Numbered from the stretch's first letter, positions 17,072 through 26,355 are shown. The stretch is 64,000 nt of DNA from an uncultured Butyricimonas sp. (GCA_944320555.1 CALUHX010000001.1:88240-152239); one strand, 5' to 3'. Translations and numbers: made by a program. The notes: generated by a model from the letters alone, not told the origin.

Positions 17072-18541
17072 ATGACAATGAAGAAAGTAACAAGTTCTCT
17101 AAGTCGCATTCTGCTGATGGTATTGGCATTTGTGACAGGCGCATCGAGCGGTGTTATGATGGCTGATGCCAGCAACCTTCCCGATGCAGGTAAAACGGAA
17201 TCCGGTGCTGACGGTACGGGAGGCACAGGCGGTATTGCAACTGAAACTCACGGACGAGAGGCAGGAGACCCGGACTTCTATCTGAGCGATGTGGACAAGC
17301 GCATCGTGAAGATACGCCCAATGGCTACGCCTATCGACCAGATCAGCCGCTATGCGAAATCAAGCAGCTGCAATTCGTTCGAGGTAAAGTATTACAGTGT
17401 CGGCACACGAGAAATCAAGTGCAGCACAAACAAGAAAGTGGAAGCCATGGCAAGCGGAGCAAGTGTTTCCCTGCCTGTGGACGACTTGAACATGTTTACC
17501 CTCGACGATACTATCCGCGTTCTCGGTGTTAAGGCCGTAACCAAGCCGGACGGCACTGCTTACACGGAAGAGGACAGCAATGTTCCCGACCTTGTGCTTT
17601 GCGTGTGCGGTAAGGACAGCTCAACAAATCTTCCAACCGTCTATGCGGTGAACGGAAAGATGGATTCCTCGACCAAGCAGCCTATCCTTGTGCCAGAAAT
17701 TCCTTCCGGAACAACTCTCGTGCGTATGGGCAAGGCTTGCGGCGAGCTTGATGTTCAGACCGGACGCTTCAACAACATCCCGATGCCGGAGGTTCAGTAC
17801 TGCCAGAACTTCATGATACAGGTAGAGCAGTCCACCTTCGATAAAATTGCGGCAAAGGAAGTCAATTGGAACTTCTCCGACATTGAGGAGGACGGCATCT
17901 ATGACATGCGCCTCGCAATGGAAAACACCTATCTGTTCGGTGTGAAGAATGTTATCAAGCACATTGCGAAAGACGGCATGATGACTTGGTTCACCGGAGG
18001 TATCTGGTGGATGGCCGGAAAGGACATTGAGGTCGGCGAATGGGATGCAGACAAACAGTGCGCCGTCATTACGGATGAGAACCTTGTCGATATTACCAAA
18101 GACCTCTTTGTCGGCACAGGCATTGGCAACAAGCGCAAGATTCTGTTCTGCGGCAGTGACATGCTGTCCGCTTTCTCCAAGATTAAGAGTGAGAAATTCA
18201 GACTGAAAGACACTGTGGAAGTGTGGAACTTGAAGTTCAAGAGTTGGGATACGGATTTCGGCGAAGTCCTCACGATTCATCACGAGCTGTTCGATGTGAA
18301 CGGCATGAGTGACTGCGGTTTCGCAATGGATCCCGAATATCTCTCCAAGAAAACCCATGTTTCGTGGGCTCGCAATGTCCTTGACTTGAAGAAAGCCGGT
18401 ATCCGCAATACAGATGCAGTGGTTATTCAGGAGGTAAGCTGCCTGTATCTGCGATATGCCAAAGCACATGCCCGTATGAAGCTGGCACAAGCTCCAGCCT
18501 CTACCGGTGGCGGCGGAGAAGAAGAAGAACTCGGTCAGTAG
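17072..18541 (+). CDS. Major capsid protein
   Basis: A 489-residue protein after the scaffold gene, followed by a partial terminator, as expected for an abundant coat protein. The body (PMATPIDQISRYAKSS, then a long alpha/beta region ending NTDAVVIQEVSCLYLRYAKAHARM) fits an HK97-fold coat. Unusually, residues 3-33 look like a bacterial export signal: a KK start, a hydrophobic core (ILLMVLAFVTGASSG) and a possible cleavage site near ADASN. This segment could be removed during maturation as a delta-domain-like prosegment. The C-terminus is Gly- and Glu-rich. Start ATG 17072 or 17078. Confidence 0.8.
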   Translation: MTMKKVTSSLSRILLMVLAFVTGASSGVMMADASNLPDAGKTESGADGTGGTGGIATETHGREAGDPDFYLSDVDKRIVKIRPMATPIDQISRYAKSSSCNSFEVKYYSVGTREIKCSTNKKVEAMASGASVSLPVDDLNMFTLDDTIRVLGVKAVTKPDGTAYTEEDSNVPDLVLCVCGKDSSTNLPTVYAVNGKMDSSTKQPILVPEIPSGTTLVRMGKACGELDVQTGRFNNIPMPEVQYCQNFMIQVEQSTFDKIAAKEVNWNFSDIEEDGIYDMRLAMENTYLFGVKNVIKHIAKDGMMTWFTGGIWWMAGKDIEVGEWDADKQCAVITDENLVDITKDLFVGTGIGNKRKILFCGSDMLSAFSKIKSEKFRLKDTVEVWNLKFKSWDTDFGEVLTIHHELFDVNGMSDCGFAMDPEYLSKKTHVSWARNVLDLKKAGIRNTDAVVIQEVSCLYLRYAKAHARMKLAQAPASTGGGGEEEELGQ

Positions 18542-18560
18542 TAATCATTCAACAAGTGAG

Positions 18561-18588
18561 GGGGATGGGATAAAATCCCGTCCCTTTT
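18561..18588 (+). terminator. Partial terminator after major capsid gene
   Basis: GGGATGGGA pairs with TCCCGTCCC (one G-T pair) around a TAAAA loop and is followed by TTTT. It would lower expression of the downstream head and tail genes relative to the coat protein. Confidence 0.65.
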
Positions 18589-18614
18589 GGATATAACGAA
18601 TAAATAAACAGATT

Positions 18615-19067
18615 ATGATAAAGACTTATAAGGCAAACACCAATATCAGTATCAATGTGGTACTCCCAAGCAGTAAGAAAAATCTGCATATCGCATTCGT
18701 TCCGATGTCAGACGGGAGCAGTGTGTTCTCCACAGACAATGAAGAAATCCAGAAGGGAATAGAGAACCATTACAAGTTCGGCTCGCTTTTCAGATTCATA
18801 GAGACAAAGAATCGTGATAAAGCCCGCCATTCCCCAAATGTCACTTTCGTAAATGGCATGTCACCCTCCGAGGAAACCAATGCGACAGAAGCAGCCCTAA
18901 CGGAAAAAGAGAGGGACACCGCAGTCCACAAAGTGGTCGTAACAGACCTTGCAAGCGCAAAAGATTATCTCGCCGACAAATTCGGCATTTCCCGGACTTC
19001 TTTACGCAGTTCGAAAGCCATAATAGAGCAAGCGGCAGCTCACGGAATCGAGTTTGAGGGTATTTAA
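18615..19067 (+). CDS. Head-associated protein
   Basis: A 150-residue protein between capsid and adaptor genes. It begins with a beta-rich half (TNISINVVLPSSKKNLHIAFVP) and ends with a small helical domain (KDYLADKFGISRTSLRSSKAIIEQAAAHGIEFEGI) that resembles a helix-extended loop. Function not established; position suggests a head decoration or completion protein. Confidence 0.6.
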   Translation: MIKTYKANTNISINVVLPSSKKNLHIAFVPMSDGSSVFSTDNEEIQKGIENHYKFGSLFRFIETKNRDKARHSPNVTFVNGMSPSEETNATEAALTEKERDTAVHKVVVTDLASAKDYLADKFGISRTSLRSSKAIIEQAAAHGIEFEGI

Positions 19068-19077
19068 TTAGCATGTG

Positions 19078-19713
19078 ATGATTGTACAAGCAGAAAAAAT
19101 GATCAAGGACGTCCGTGTCGCAATGGATATGAACTACGACAGCACACGCTTGCTGGAGGAGAACGACATTGACACGCTCAGTCTAAATGACATTATCTAT
19201 GCTAAGCTCACTGATGCAGTGCGAATTGTCAGCATGGAAGCCCCATTACATCTGCTTGAACAAGGACATCAGTTCGGCAGAAAGAATATCTTCTGGAAAG
19301 AGAACGGCAAGGGCTGGATTATTCTTCCCGATGACTTCATGCGACTTGTCATTTTCAAGATGAGCGATTGGAACCACCCAGTGAACGAAGTTATCAACGA
19401 AGACAACCCGTTATATTTACGTCAGTTCTCCAAGTGGAAAGGCATTTGCGGGAATCCAGAAAAACCTGTCGTGGCAATTGTCAACAGAGCAGAGGGGAAA
19501 GTACTTGAATTTTATTCCTGCAAGGACAATACGGCAAGCGTTGAACAAGCCATGTACATTCCTTTCCCACATATAGACGATTACGGCGGCATTGACGTGA
19601 GCGAGCGTTGCTACAAAGCAGCAGTGTACCGTGCCGCCTCGCTTGCATTGGCAAGCCTCAATGACCAGCAAACAACAACCATGCTTGAACTCAGTAAATC
19701 GTTATTAACATGA
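19078..19713 (+). CDS. Head-tail adaptor-like protein
   Basis: A 211-residue protein in the place where P22-like phages encode the gp4-type adaptor that extends the portal. The start is taken as ATG 19078 (MIVQAEKMIKDVRVAMD); a GTG at 19075 is also possible. The helix-rich ends (VSERCYKAAVYRAASLALASL) and central strands (GKGWIILPDDFMRLVIFKM) are consistent with such adaptors. Its 3' end overlaps the next gene by 4 bases. Confidence 0.6.
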   Translation: MIVQAEKMIKDVRVAMDMNYDSTRLLEENDIDTLSLNDIIYAKLTDAVRIVSMEAPLHLLEQGHQFGRKNIFWKENGKGWIILPDDFMRLVIFKMSDWNHPVNEVINEDNPLYLRQFSKWKGICGNPEKPVVAIVNRAEGKVLEFYSCKDNTASVEQAMYIPFPHIDDYGGIDVSERCYKAAVYRAASLALASLNDQQTTTMLELSKSLLT

Positions 19714-20090
19714 GCACAGACAACAATAAATCCGTACAAGGAGATCTTGCCGTGAGCCGGGACACTACAGTGGGCGGGGATCTTCAGACACGGGGTAACG
19801 CAACCGTTGACCATGACCTCCGTGTCAAAGGCCGCCTGTATATAGACAGCGGCAATGTGGACGATTCTTATAAAGGGCTTTTCACCAGCGTTGCCAAATT
19901 GCAGGAGAGATATCCCAATCCCCGTCCAGGCTGGAACGCCTTGGTGGGAACTTCGCTACCAGCCGCAGTCTATGTGGAAGAAGGAGGCAAATGGGTGGCA
20001 ACAGGCGAAAGCGCCGGAGAGCCGGAAGCCAATTTGAACGAATATCTCCAATCAACAGAAATTACCGATATTACAACCATATTAGATTAA
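19710..20090 (+). CDS. Small tail-tip or head-fibre protein
   Basis: A 126-residue protein with an N-terminal beta-repeat-like stretch (VQGDLAVSRDTTVGGDLQTRGNATVDHDL in short, written in hexapeptide-like turns) and a module (LQERYPNPRPGWNALVG, then VYVEEGGKWVATGE) common next to tail fibres in Bacteroidales phages. It lies just before the receptor-binding gene and probably connects the fibre to the tail or forms part of it. Confidence 0.55.
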   Translation: MSTDNNKSVQGDLAVSRDTTVGGDLQTRGNATVDHDLRVKGRLYIDSGNVDDSYKGLFTSVAKLQERYPNPRPGWNALVGTSLPAAVYVEEGGKWVATGESAGEPEANLNEYLQSTEITDITTILD

Positions 20091-20094
20091 AAAC

Positions 20095-23000
20095 ATGGGC
20101 AAGATTCATAAATTGACAAAAGAGAAACAGACCATATATCCAGCCACCATAACTGATGCGGTCGTTCATCCCGATCTGAAAGTCTCGACCTCCAAACTCA
20201 TCGAGGAAATCAATGTCAGCAAACTGTTCCCAACCGGAGGAATTGACGGGAGCAATAAATACACCCTTGAAACCGCAATAGCCAAGATTCCGAAATCACT
20301 CCAAACCGTCGGGATAAAATGTTCGTTTTTGGGCGAGGACGGTACGCTGGAGGTCTGGGAATTTCAAGGCGGAACGTTCACCTTAACAAAAAATTGGTGG
20401 AAACAAATAGCCAATCCAGACTTAATCAATAGGGGAATATTCATGCCCGATAGCTCTCTTGTCAACTTGAACAATGGGGTGATACTTGATTTCAAGATAG
20501 TCACAGGGATTGACGAGACAAAGGAATATTACATCGCATATATCCGACCTAAAAATCCGTTGATTCAGATACAAGACGAAACCGAGGCGGTCGTTGCCCA
20601 ATATTACCCCAACACCCAGGATACGACCGCCACCGGAATAGAAACATTCACATTGTCTGCTGGAGGAAAAACGGAACGATTCCAAATAACCGTCAATTGG
20701 GATGCCGTTGGGGACAAGATCTCGTTCGGGAAATCTTTACACATAAACAAGAAAAACGTAATTCCGAAAGAAGAAAAGAATTTGGATTTAATCAATAGGG
20801 GCATATTCATGCCCGACAGCAACCTTTATGACTTGCCCGCTGGCGCAGTGTTAAATTTTGGAGTAGTATCTGGAATCAAGGAAGAGAAGGAGTATTACCT
20901 GAGTTATGTATACGCCAAGACAGGATTGGTTCAAATTGTGGACCAAGACGGCAATATTGTGTCCCAATATTATAACAATGGGCAGAAAAGTGGAATAGAA
21001 CAGATAACCGTCGGCACATTTAACTCTACGGGAGGCAATACCGAAGTGTTCCGTATTTTTGTGAATTGGGACGCAGCCGGTGATTTCAGGGATTCTAGTA
21101 GACTTTTACATATTAATAAGAAAAACTATTTTGTATATATTGATGAAATTGCCGAGAATGTTGCCATTTTGGAGGACGAAGTCGAAGATGTGAAAGAAAC
21201 CACATTGAATAAGGAGGAATTTCAAGAAACCCTTGTGGTCAATGACAAATTTAACGGGATGCAGACATGGGGGCTCGACCACAGCAAGAGGGAGCTGTTT
21301 ATTGGTAAAATATTGGCGATGTGGGGAGACGAACTGCCGGAAGAACCGATATACATTGCCCATATACAGAATAAGATTGCCGAACATGGTGTTCTTATAC
21401 AAATAGCCACTACGACAAATGCCGAAGACGGAACGGTAATATCCCAATATGACATCGCATCTCCAAGCGAGGTCAAGACGGGAATAGAGGACATTGTTTT
21501 AACCAAAGTGGGAACTAATGGAAAGGAGTTCCACATGACGGTTGATTGGGATAACATATCTGATGACATCAGACCGGATTACATACAGGTCATATCCTTG
21601 CCTAAAACGAAAAGTAAGGGGAGCGTTGAATCAAGACTTGACGATGCTGAATCAAGGCTTGACGATGTATTCGAACCGCTTTTTTATGATACGGAATCAC
21701 CAGATTTGACCTACGTGCAAAACGGAGTGATATTGGACGTCTGGAATGTCAATTGTCCTTCGAATGTCCCTCTTTATTTGGGATATTTGAGAAATAACGA
21801 TTCACCTATTGTTCAATTTTGGTCTGTTCAAGGGGACCATACTAAAATATTGGCTCAATATTATAAGGCTAATACTCAGCCTCAAACAGGTATCCAAGAT
21901 GTTGAGGTAACCGGATTGTCGGATACCCCATTGAAGGGTTGTTCTTTTATAATGAGGATAAACTGGGATTTAATCGGGGCGTCCTTGATAAAAACAGACC
22001 TCGTGATGAACACGAGCATTTTGCGGAAGTCGCCTAATAGCAACGCATTCGGGCGTATTCATGAATTAGAGGAGTCCTCTGCTCCCAAATATTTGCAGAA
22101 TGAATTGTATTTGAACGTGTTTGGAGATGTAATCCCGGAATCTTTCAAAAAGAAATGGTTTAACGCCGAGAAAGATTTGGAGATTCTTTTACTTGGCGAC
22201 TCTCTTGTGGGACTTGAAAACTCATCAGGAGAAATACCGGAATCGGAGGCTATGTTCCTACCTCCTTCCATGAATTATTACCATTGGACATGGGGATTAT
22301 GGCAGAGGATTGTGAAAAACAAGCCTGTTTACGACAGACTCGATGCGGTTAGAAACGAAACGCCTTCTTTTACCCAAACAGGTGATTTCGAGTTTGTGGG
22401 CACTGCTGGAGACGGTGACAAGTTCAATGAACCGAGTACATTCGGGGAATGGAGCGTGGCCGTAAAAACCTTTCAATGCAACGCCGCCAATGCTTCGGTG
22501 CAATTTTCGTGGGATTTGGATTCTTACGAGAAATTGAACATCATCCACAGCCTTAATCCGGACGGAGCTCCTTGTAAAATTACGGTGAGCGGAGGTGACG
22601 GGAAAATTGAAGTGTCGATAGACAAATCTTCGTGGGTTGAGGCGAACAATTTTGCGGTTGACCAGAATAGCAACCCCGACAATTTGGACGCCACTCAATG
22701 TTCCCAACAAGGTCACACTTTACACCAGCGTCATAGACGGATATGGATGAGAAGAAAGGAAGGGGCCGTCGGAATTCAAACGATCACTTTCGCCCGCACG
22801 GATTCGGACATTTCCAAATATATGTACTTTTGGGGAACAGAGCGTTGGAATCAAGCCACGGTGATTATACAAAACATCGGACGTGGCGGTCGGACAACTG
22901 CTTTGTTGAACCAAAACATATCCGATGTCGTGGACAGGAATCCCGATTTGGTCATTCATTCCCTGTCGTTGGCAAATGAACAAAACATCGTGATAGGAAC

Positions 23001-23463
23001 CCCAGAAGATGAGAGTTACAGTTTGATGCGTGATTATAATGACTTCTTTTTTGGGGGAAATGAAACAAGACCTGAATATATTAAACCACGTTCTATGCTT
23101 ACGAAATCGGACAATTATACTAAATGGGCGTATTTGGTTGTGATTCCTCATGGAAGAGGAACTTATTTTGACGGAAACACGCTAAAAAACGAATCGACAG
23201 ATTTGACGATATTTCCTTATTACAAGTACCGTAAGATGGGAGAATATATAAGGGAAAACGGGGAAGCGTATGACGGATTGTCCATAATAAACCTGTTTGA
23301 CCAGTTGATACATGAGGGGATGTATAGAGGCATGACAATGGAGGACACATTTTCAGGAACTTCTCAGAATCCGGATTCCTTTACGAGCGATAGCGTCCAC
23401 CTCAACAGATTGGGTTCTTTGATGTGGACGAAATATTTATCTCCTTTGTTTGATAAAATATGA
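20095..23463 (+). CDS. Receptor-binding tail protein with SGNH esterase-like tip (active orientation)
   Basis: This 1122-residue protein begins with an anchor of about 75 residues (MGKIHKLTKEKQTIYPATIT). At residue 70 it enters the segment encoded by the 27-base inverted repeat (TVGIKCSFL). Four related beta-domains follow, at about 106-225, 229-350, 394-505 and 535-655; the first two share LINRGIFMPDS. The C-terminal third is an SGNH/GDSL hydrolase-like domain: GDS at 701-703, GRGG near 930, and D1099-x-x-H1102. SGNH domains commonly deacylate polysaccharides, so it probably binds and de-esterifies host capsule. It reads toward a silent alternative at 23579-25630 and is the presently expressed form. 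Confidence 0.8.
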   Translation: MGKIHKLTKEKQTIYPATITDAVVHPDLKVSTSKLIEEINVSKLFPTGGIDGSNKYTLETAIAKIPKSLQTVGIKCSFLGEDGTLEVWEFQGGTFTLTKNWWKQIANPDLINRGIFMPDSSLVNLNNGVILDFKIVTGIDETKEYYIAYIRPKNPLIQIQDETEAVVAQYYPNTQDTTATGIETFTLSAGGKTERFQITVNWDAVGDKISFGKSLHINKKNVIPKEEKNLDLINRGIFMPDSNLYDLPAGAVLNFGVVSGIKEEKEYYLSYVYAKTGLVQIVDQDGNIVSQYYNNGQKSGIEQITVGTFNSTGGNTEVFRIFVNWDAAGDFRDSSRLLHINKKNYFVYIDEIAENVAILEDEVEDVKETTLNKEEFQETLVVNDKFNGMQTWGLDHSKRELFIGKILAMWGDELPEEPIYIAHIQNKIAEHGVLIQIATTTNAEDGTVISQYDIASPSEVKTGIEDIVLTKVGTNGKEFHMTVDWDNISDDIRPDYIQVISLPKTKSKGSVESRLDDAESRLDDVFEPLFYDTESPDLTYVQNGVILDVWNVNCPSNVPLYLGYLRNNDSPIVQFWSVQGDHTKILAQYYKANTQPQTGIQDVEVTGLSDTPLKGCSFIMRINWDLIGASLIKTDLVMNTSILRKSPNSNAFGRIHELEESSAPKYLQNELYLNVFGDVIPESFKKKWFNAEKDLEILLLGDSLVGLENSSGEIPESEAMFLPPSMNYYHWTWGLWQRIVKNKPVYDRLDAVRNETPSFTQTGDFEFVGTAGDGDKFNEPSTFGEWSVAVKTFQCNAANASVQFSWDLDSYEKLNIIHSLNPDGAPCKITVSGGDGKIEVSIDKSSWVEANNFAVDQNSNPDNLDATQCSQQGHTLHQRHRRIWMRRKEGAVGIQTITFARTDSDISKYMYFWGTERWNQATVIIQNIGRGGRTTALLNQNISDVVDRNPDLVIHSLSLANEQNIVIGTPEDESYSLMRDYNDFFFGGNETRPEYIKPRSMLTKSDNYTKWAYLVVIPHGRGTYFDGNTLKNESTDLTIFPYYKYRKMGEYIRENGEAYDGLSIINLFDQLIHEGMYRGMTMEDTFSGTSQNPDSFTSDSVHLNRLGSLMWTKYLSPLFDKI
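20304..20330 (+). repeat. Left inversion site
   Basis: A 27-base sequence, identical in reverse complement to 25599-25625. It lies inside codons for TVGIKCSFL of the active tail gene, and the frame is the same in both copies. It is the likely crossover site of the adjacent serine recombinase. Confidence 0.85.
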
Positions 23464-23472
23464 GAGAAACAA

Positions 23473-23517
23473 AAAATAACTAATAGGCAGATAAAACATT
23501 TGCCTATTAGTTATTTT
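23473..23517. terminator. Bidirectional terminator inside the invertible segment
   Basis: A perfect 17-bp stem (23473-23489 with 23501-23517) and an 11-base loop, with A-rich and T-rich flanks on either side. It lies between the two convergent tail genes and would end either transcript in both orientations of the segment. Confidence 0.8.
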
Positions 23518-23578
23518 CTATTTGATTGTCAAGAACGACAATGACCTTTCATTGCCTTATCCTGTATGAGTATTCATA

Positions 23579-25630
23579 TCATTCCACATAATCAATCCGT
23601 ACCACACATTCTCCTTTTATGCTTTTCAGTCCACTAATATCCGTAGTTTTGCGATAATATTTATTGTATTGAGTATGATTATATACCACTAATTGATTTT
23701 TATCATCATCATCCCCAAATATTATCTTGGATGATATTCTCAAGACGATGTTATTCCCTTTATAGTAAATGGTTCGATCCCCATAAGATAGGAATTGCTG
23801 AACTTGGGTTGGAGTACCAGTTCCCATATTTGTTAATTCGAAAGATTCGCCCATAGCTTGCTCGGAAACATATCTGTCAACACACACAATCCCAAAATAT
23901 GCGTAAAAGGGTATTTGTTCCACAAAATCGATTCTGTTTATTGTCCTATACCCCCCCGTGGTTATCTCGGTTTCTTTCATATGCCAAGCAATTTGTCGCC
24001 CTACGTTTGTTGGAGAATCATCCTGATTAGCGGATTCATACAATGCGGATTTTTGTTTGTAAAAGAAATTCCGACACTCTGTTAAAGGTAAATCCTGTTT
24101 GCTCAATTCAAGAATAGTATGATCTGCAAAAAATTCCACGAATCCCCCCTCTAAATCCAAACTTTCATCCCCATGGTATCCTCCCGTAAAATCTTTTTTC
24201 ACGGGATTAGTCTGGCGCAAAACAAATTCGCTTTCCCCATCAGTAAGTATCCTATTTTCGCTCCTTATCATTGTAGTACCATCATATGAGTATATTTCGG
24301 CTTTGACAATTCTCCAGCATTTTGATATGCCCATGGGAGATGAATTGTGCATCGTCCATAATCCAATCATATATCCCACATACATGTCTTCATTTATCTG
24401 AACATAGATTATCAGATGACTTTCCACATCCCAATTTGCTGATTCAGCGACGTATTGATAAAACATACGTTTTGTCGTGATGACCTGAGACAATGCTTGT
24501 ACCTGACTATCTAAATCCGAAATCCGTTTTGTGACATCAGTCGTATTACTAATTGTTAATTCAACATCCGTGCCTTTAACCAGATTTACGTAATTACTAA
24601 ACGTGTTTTCTGACAGATAGGATACATAAGCTATATCACACATACAAAAAGAGGTCATTCCACCCAAATTTGTCATTTTCATTGGGAGTGATGAATTTAC
24701 AGAAGGCGAAGTGGCGGGGGCAAGCAATTCGCCATCCACATATAGATTATAAACAAATCCATTGGAATTATCAACACAAATGACTCTTAGGGTCTGCCAT
24801 TCCCCTCTTTTGATTTTTTCGTTTGTATAAATATACCTCGCCGATTGCACGTTCACATAAATTGTATTGTCATTGTAATAACCGATATATGTATTGCTGA
24901 ACCCCGGATTTGAACCAACAATAAGATTAAACGCCTGATTGTAGGTGTTGTTCTTGTATGTACGTTGTCTTATTTCAACAAAATCCCCAATCTCCTGTAA
25001 ACAAATTGGTTTTGGCAACACAAACAAAGAAGTAGTTCCATTAAAGTGATTATATTGGATCGTCTGTCCTCCTTTTATACTCCCAAGTATGTCATTGATT
25101 GATTCTCCAATAGAATTGAAGTCTATGTTTTTCATATTATTATTAAGGATCCAATTTTCGATGCCTGGATTTCGACGAATATCGGATGCCAGCAAATTAT
25201 TTATGACATATTTGCTGGCAGCATAATCTAGTCCTTTTTCTATTTGAGTCCAATCAAGTATGACATAACCTTTCAGGGTGTTGTCGCCATAAAGTGATAT
25301 CACTTCTTCTGCTTCCGGATCCTCAACTGTATTCAAGTCACAAATTTGAGAAGAAGATGTTGTGTCATAAATAGCAAACCGCCAATTGTCACCAACTTCC
25401 TTGCTTCTATAAAAATGATTTATGATATATTTATGAGAAGAATCTATCCCTATTAAATACAATTCCACAACAGCTTTGTCGAGCGGAGGATTGAATACCC
25501 GAGTCAAAAATTTATTGTTATCAATTGAAATCCAGCTACCAACATCCCCCCAATATCCGCCTTGATATTCCCAGATTTCCAGCTCCCCGGCATCGTTTAA
25601 AAACGAACATTTTATCCCGACGGTTGACAA
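23579..25630 (-). CDS. Silent alternative receptor-binding cassette
   Basis: A 683-codon frame that lacks an anchor domain and a normal start; the first possible codon is TTG at 25630. It opens with STVGIKCSFL, in frame with the inverted repeat of the active gene, then continues with a related sequence (ELEIWEYQGGYWG) and diverges. It has one beta-domain like those of the active protein (YLIGIDSSHKYIINHFY), a LamG/concanavalin-like region at about 195-345 (HFNGTTSLFVLP, GEWQTLRVICVDNSNG, YNLYVDGELL), a coiled-coil stretch (RISDLDSQVQALSQV), and a beta-rich C-terminus. No SGNH motifs. Inversion would join it to the 70-residue anchor in frame and give a different receptor-binding protein. Confidence 0.8.
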   Translation of the reverse strand: MSTVGIKCSFLNDAGELEIWEYQGGYWGDVGSWISIDNNKFLTRVFNPPLDKAVVELYLIGIDSSHKYIINHFYRSKEVGDNWRFAIYDTTSSSQICDLNTVEDPEAEEVISLYGDNTLKGYVILDWTQIEKGLDYAASKYVINNLLASDIRRNPGIENWILNNNMKNIDFNSIGESINDILGSIKGGQTIQYNHFNGTTSLFVLPKPICLQEIGDFVEIRQRTYKNNTYNQAFNLIVGSNPGFSNTYIGYYNDNTIYVNVQSARYIYTNEKIKRGEWQTLRVICVDNSNGFVYNLYVDGELLAPATSPSVNSSLPMKMTNLGGMTSFCMCDIAYVSYLSENTFSNYVNLVKGTDVELTISNTTDVTKRISDLDSQVQALSQVITTKRMFYQYVAESANWDVESHLIIYVQINEDMYVGYMIGLWTMHNSSPMGISKCWRIVKAEIYSYDGTTMIRSENRILTDGESEFVLRQTNPVKKDFTGGYHGDESLDLEGGFVEFFADHTILELSKQDLPLTECRNFFYKQKSALYESANQDDSPTNVGRQIAWHMKETEITTGGYRTINRIDFVEQIPFYAYFGIVCVDRYVSEQAMGESFELTNMGTGTPTQVQQFLSYGDRTIYYKGNNIVLRISSKIIFGDDDDKNQLVVYNHTQYNKYYRKTTDISGLKSIKGECVVRIDYVE
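25599..25625 (-). repeat. Right inversion site
   Basis: Perfect reverse complement of 20304-20330. It lies 9 bases beyond the recombinase stop codon, so the recombinase itself stays outside the invertible segment, as with gin of phage Mu. Confidence 0.85.
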
Positions 25631-25634
25631 GTAT

Positions 25635-26228
25635 CTAACGCAAATCCTTTACCGTCAGAAACTCGTGAATTGTACTAACATGGACGCCATAAAGTTTTGA
25701 CAACTGCACTTTTGTTATTCCTGTGGACAGCATTGCCCTCAATTGCTCCTCTTTCCCATCCAAAATGCGTTTTCCTGAGCCTTTGGGACGACCGAGCCGT
25801 ATTCCATCCGCTTTCTTCCGAGCCAAAGCCTCCTTTGTCCGTTGACTTATCAATTTCCGCTCTATTTCCGCTGAGATACCGAATGCAAAGGCAAGCACTT
25901 TGCTGGTTATATCATCTCCAAGACGGTAGTTATCCTTTATCGTCCAGACCTTAGCCCCTATCTCCATACAGTGGTTGAGTATGGACATTATCATAAAAAG
26001 TGACCTCCCCAAGCGGCTTATTTCCGAGCAGATAATAATATCGTCTTTCCTCACTCCTTTCAGCAGTTTGCCAAGCCTGCGTTTATCCACTTCCTTTGTC
26101 CCGCTTATGGTCTCGCTAATCCATTTGTCCACCTGTAAATCGTTCTCTTCACAAAACTTATTTATCTCGAAACGCTGGTTCTCGACCGTCTGACGATCTG
26201 TACTCACTCTAATATATCCGTAAATCAT
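25635..26228 (-). CDS. Serine recombinase, Hin/Gin-type DNA invertase
   Basis: A 197-residue protein from the ATG at 26228 (MIYGYIRVSTDRQ); a longer frame to 26366 crosses the promoter. The catalytic domain shows YIRVST with nucleophile Ser9, SRLGRS (71-76), and the long helix AEIERKLISQRTKEALARKK. A GRPKGSGKR hinge leads to a C-terminal helix-turn-helix (KVQLSKLYGVHVSTIHEFL). The size is that of resolvase/invertase proteins and too small for a large serine integrase. It sits right next to the 27-base inverted repeat, so it most likely inverts the tail module between 20304 and 25625. No Fis-type enhancer was identified. Confidence 0.9.
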   Translation of the reverse strand: MIYGYIRVSTDRQTVENQRFEINKFCEENDLQVDKWISETISGTKEVDKRRLGKLLKGVRKDDIIICSEISRLGRSLFMIMSILNHCMEIGAKVWTIKDNYRLGDDITSKVLAFAFGISAEIERKLISQRTKEALARKKADGIRLGRPKGSGKRILDGKEEQLRAMLSTGITKVQLSKLYGVHVSTIHEFLTVKDLR

Positions 26229-26249
26229 ATCTACTTTGTTTTTGATATG

Positions 26250-26257
26250 CAAACATA
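26250..26257 (-). promoter_or_regulatory. -7 box of recombinase promoter
   Basis: TATGTTTG on the minus strand, 21 bases before the recombinase start. No good -33 box is present, which would suit low-level expression. Confidence 0.4.
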
Positions 26258-26347
26258 GCAGGCATGACTTAGCTATTATGCTTTTCAAATATTGAATCAA
26301 TGTTCCTATGTGTAATAAGATAAACCGGCTAACGACAACGCAGTTGG

Positions 26348-26355
26348 TACTTTTG
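26348..26355 (+). promoter_or_regulatory. -7 box of lysis operon promoter
   Basis: TACTTTTG, identical to the portal -7 box at 7855-7862, lies 47 bases before the first lysis gene. It has no clear -33 box. Confidence 0.45.

Noticed and set aside
17621..18490. 289-codon antisense frame in the capsid gene
   Set aside because: Shadow of the coat-protein codons; no recognisable domain, no promoter or ribosome binding site.
20415..20830. Direct repeats as a diversity-generating retroelement
   Set aside because: There is no reverse transcriptase gene and no template/variable pair with adenine-specific differences; the repeats encode tandem beta-domains.
25635..26228. Serine recombinase as the prophage integrase
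   Set aside because: At 197 residues it has only the invertase/resolvase domains, and it sits next to the inverted repeats of the tail module. Large serine integrases are about 450 residues or more.
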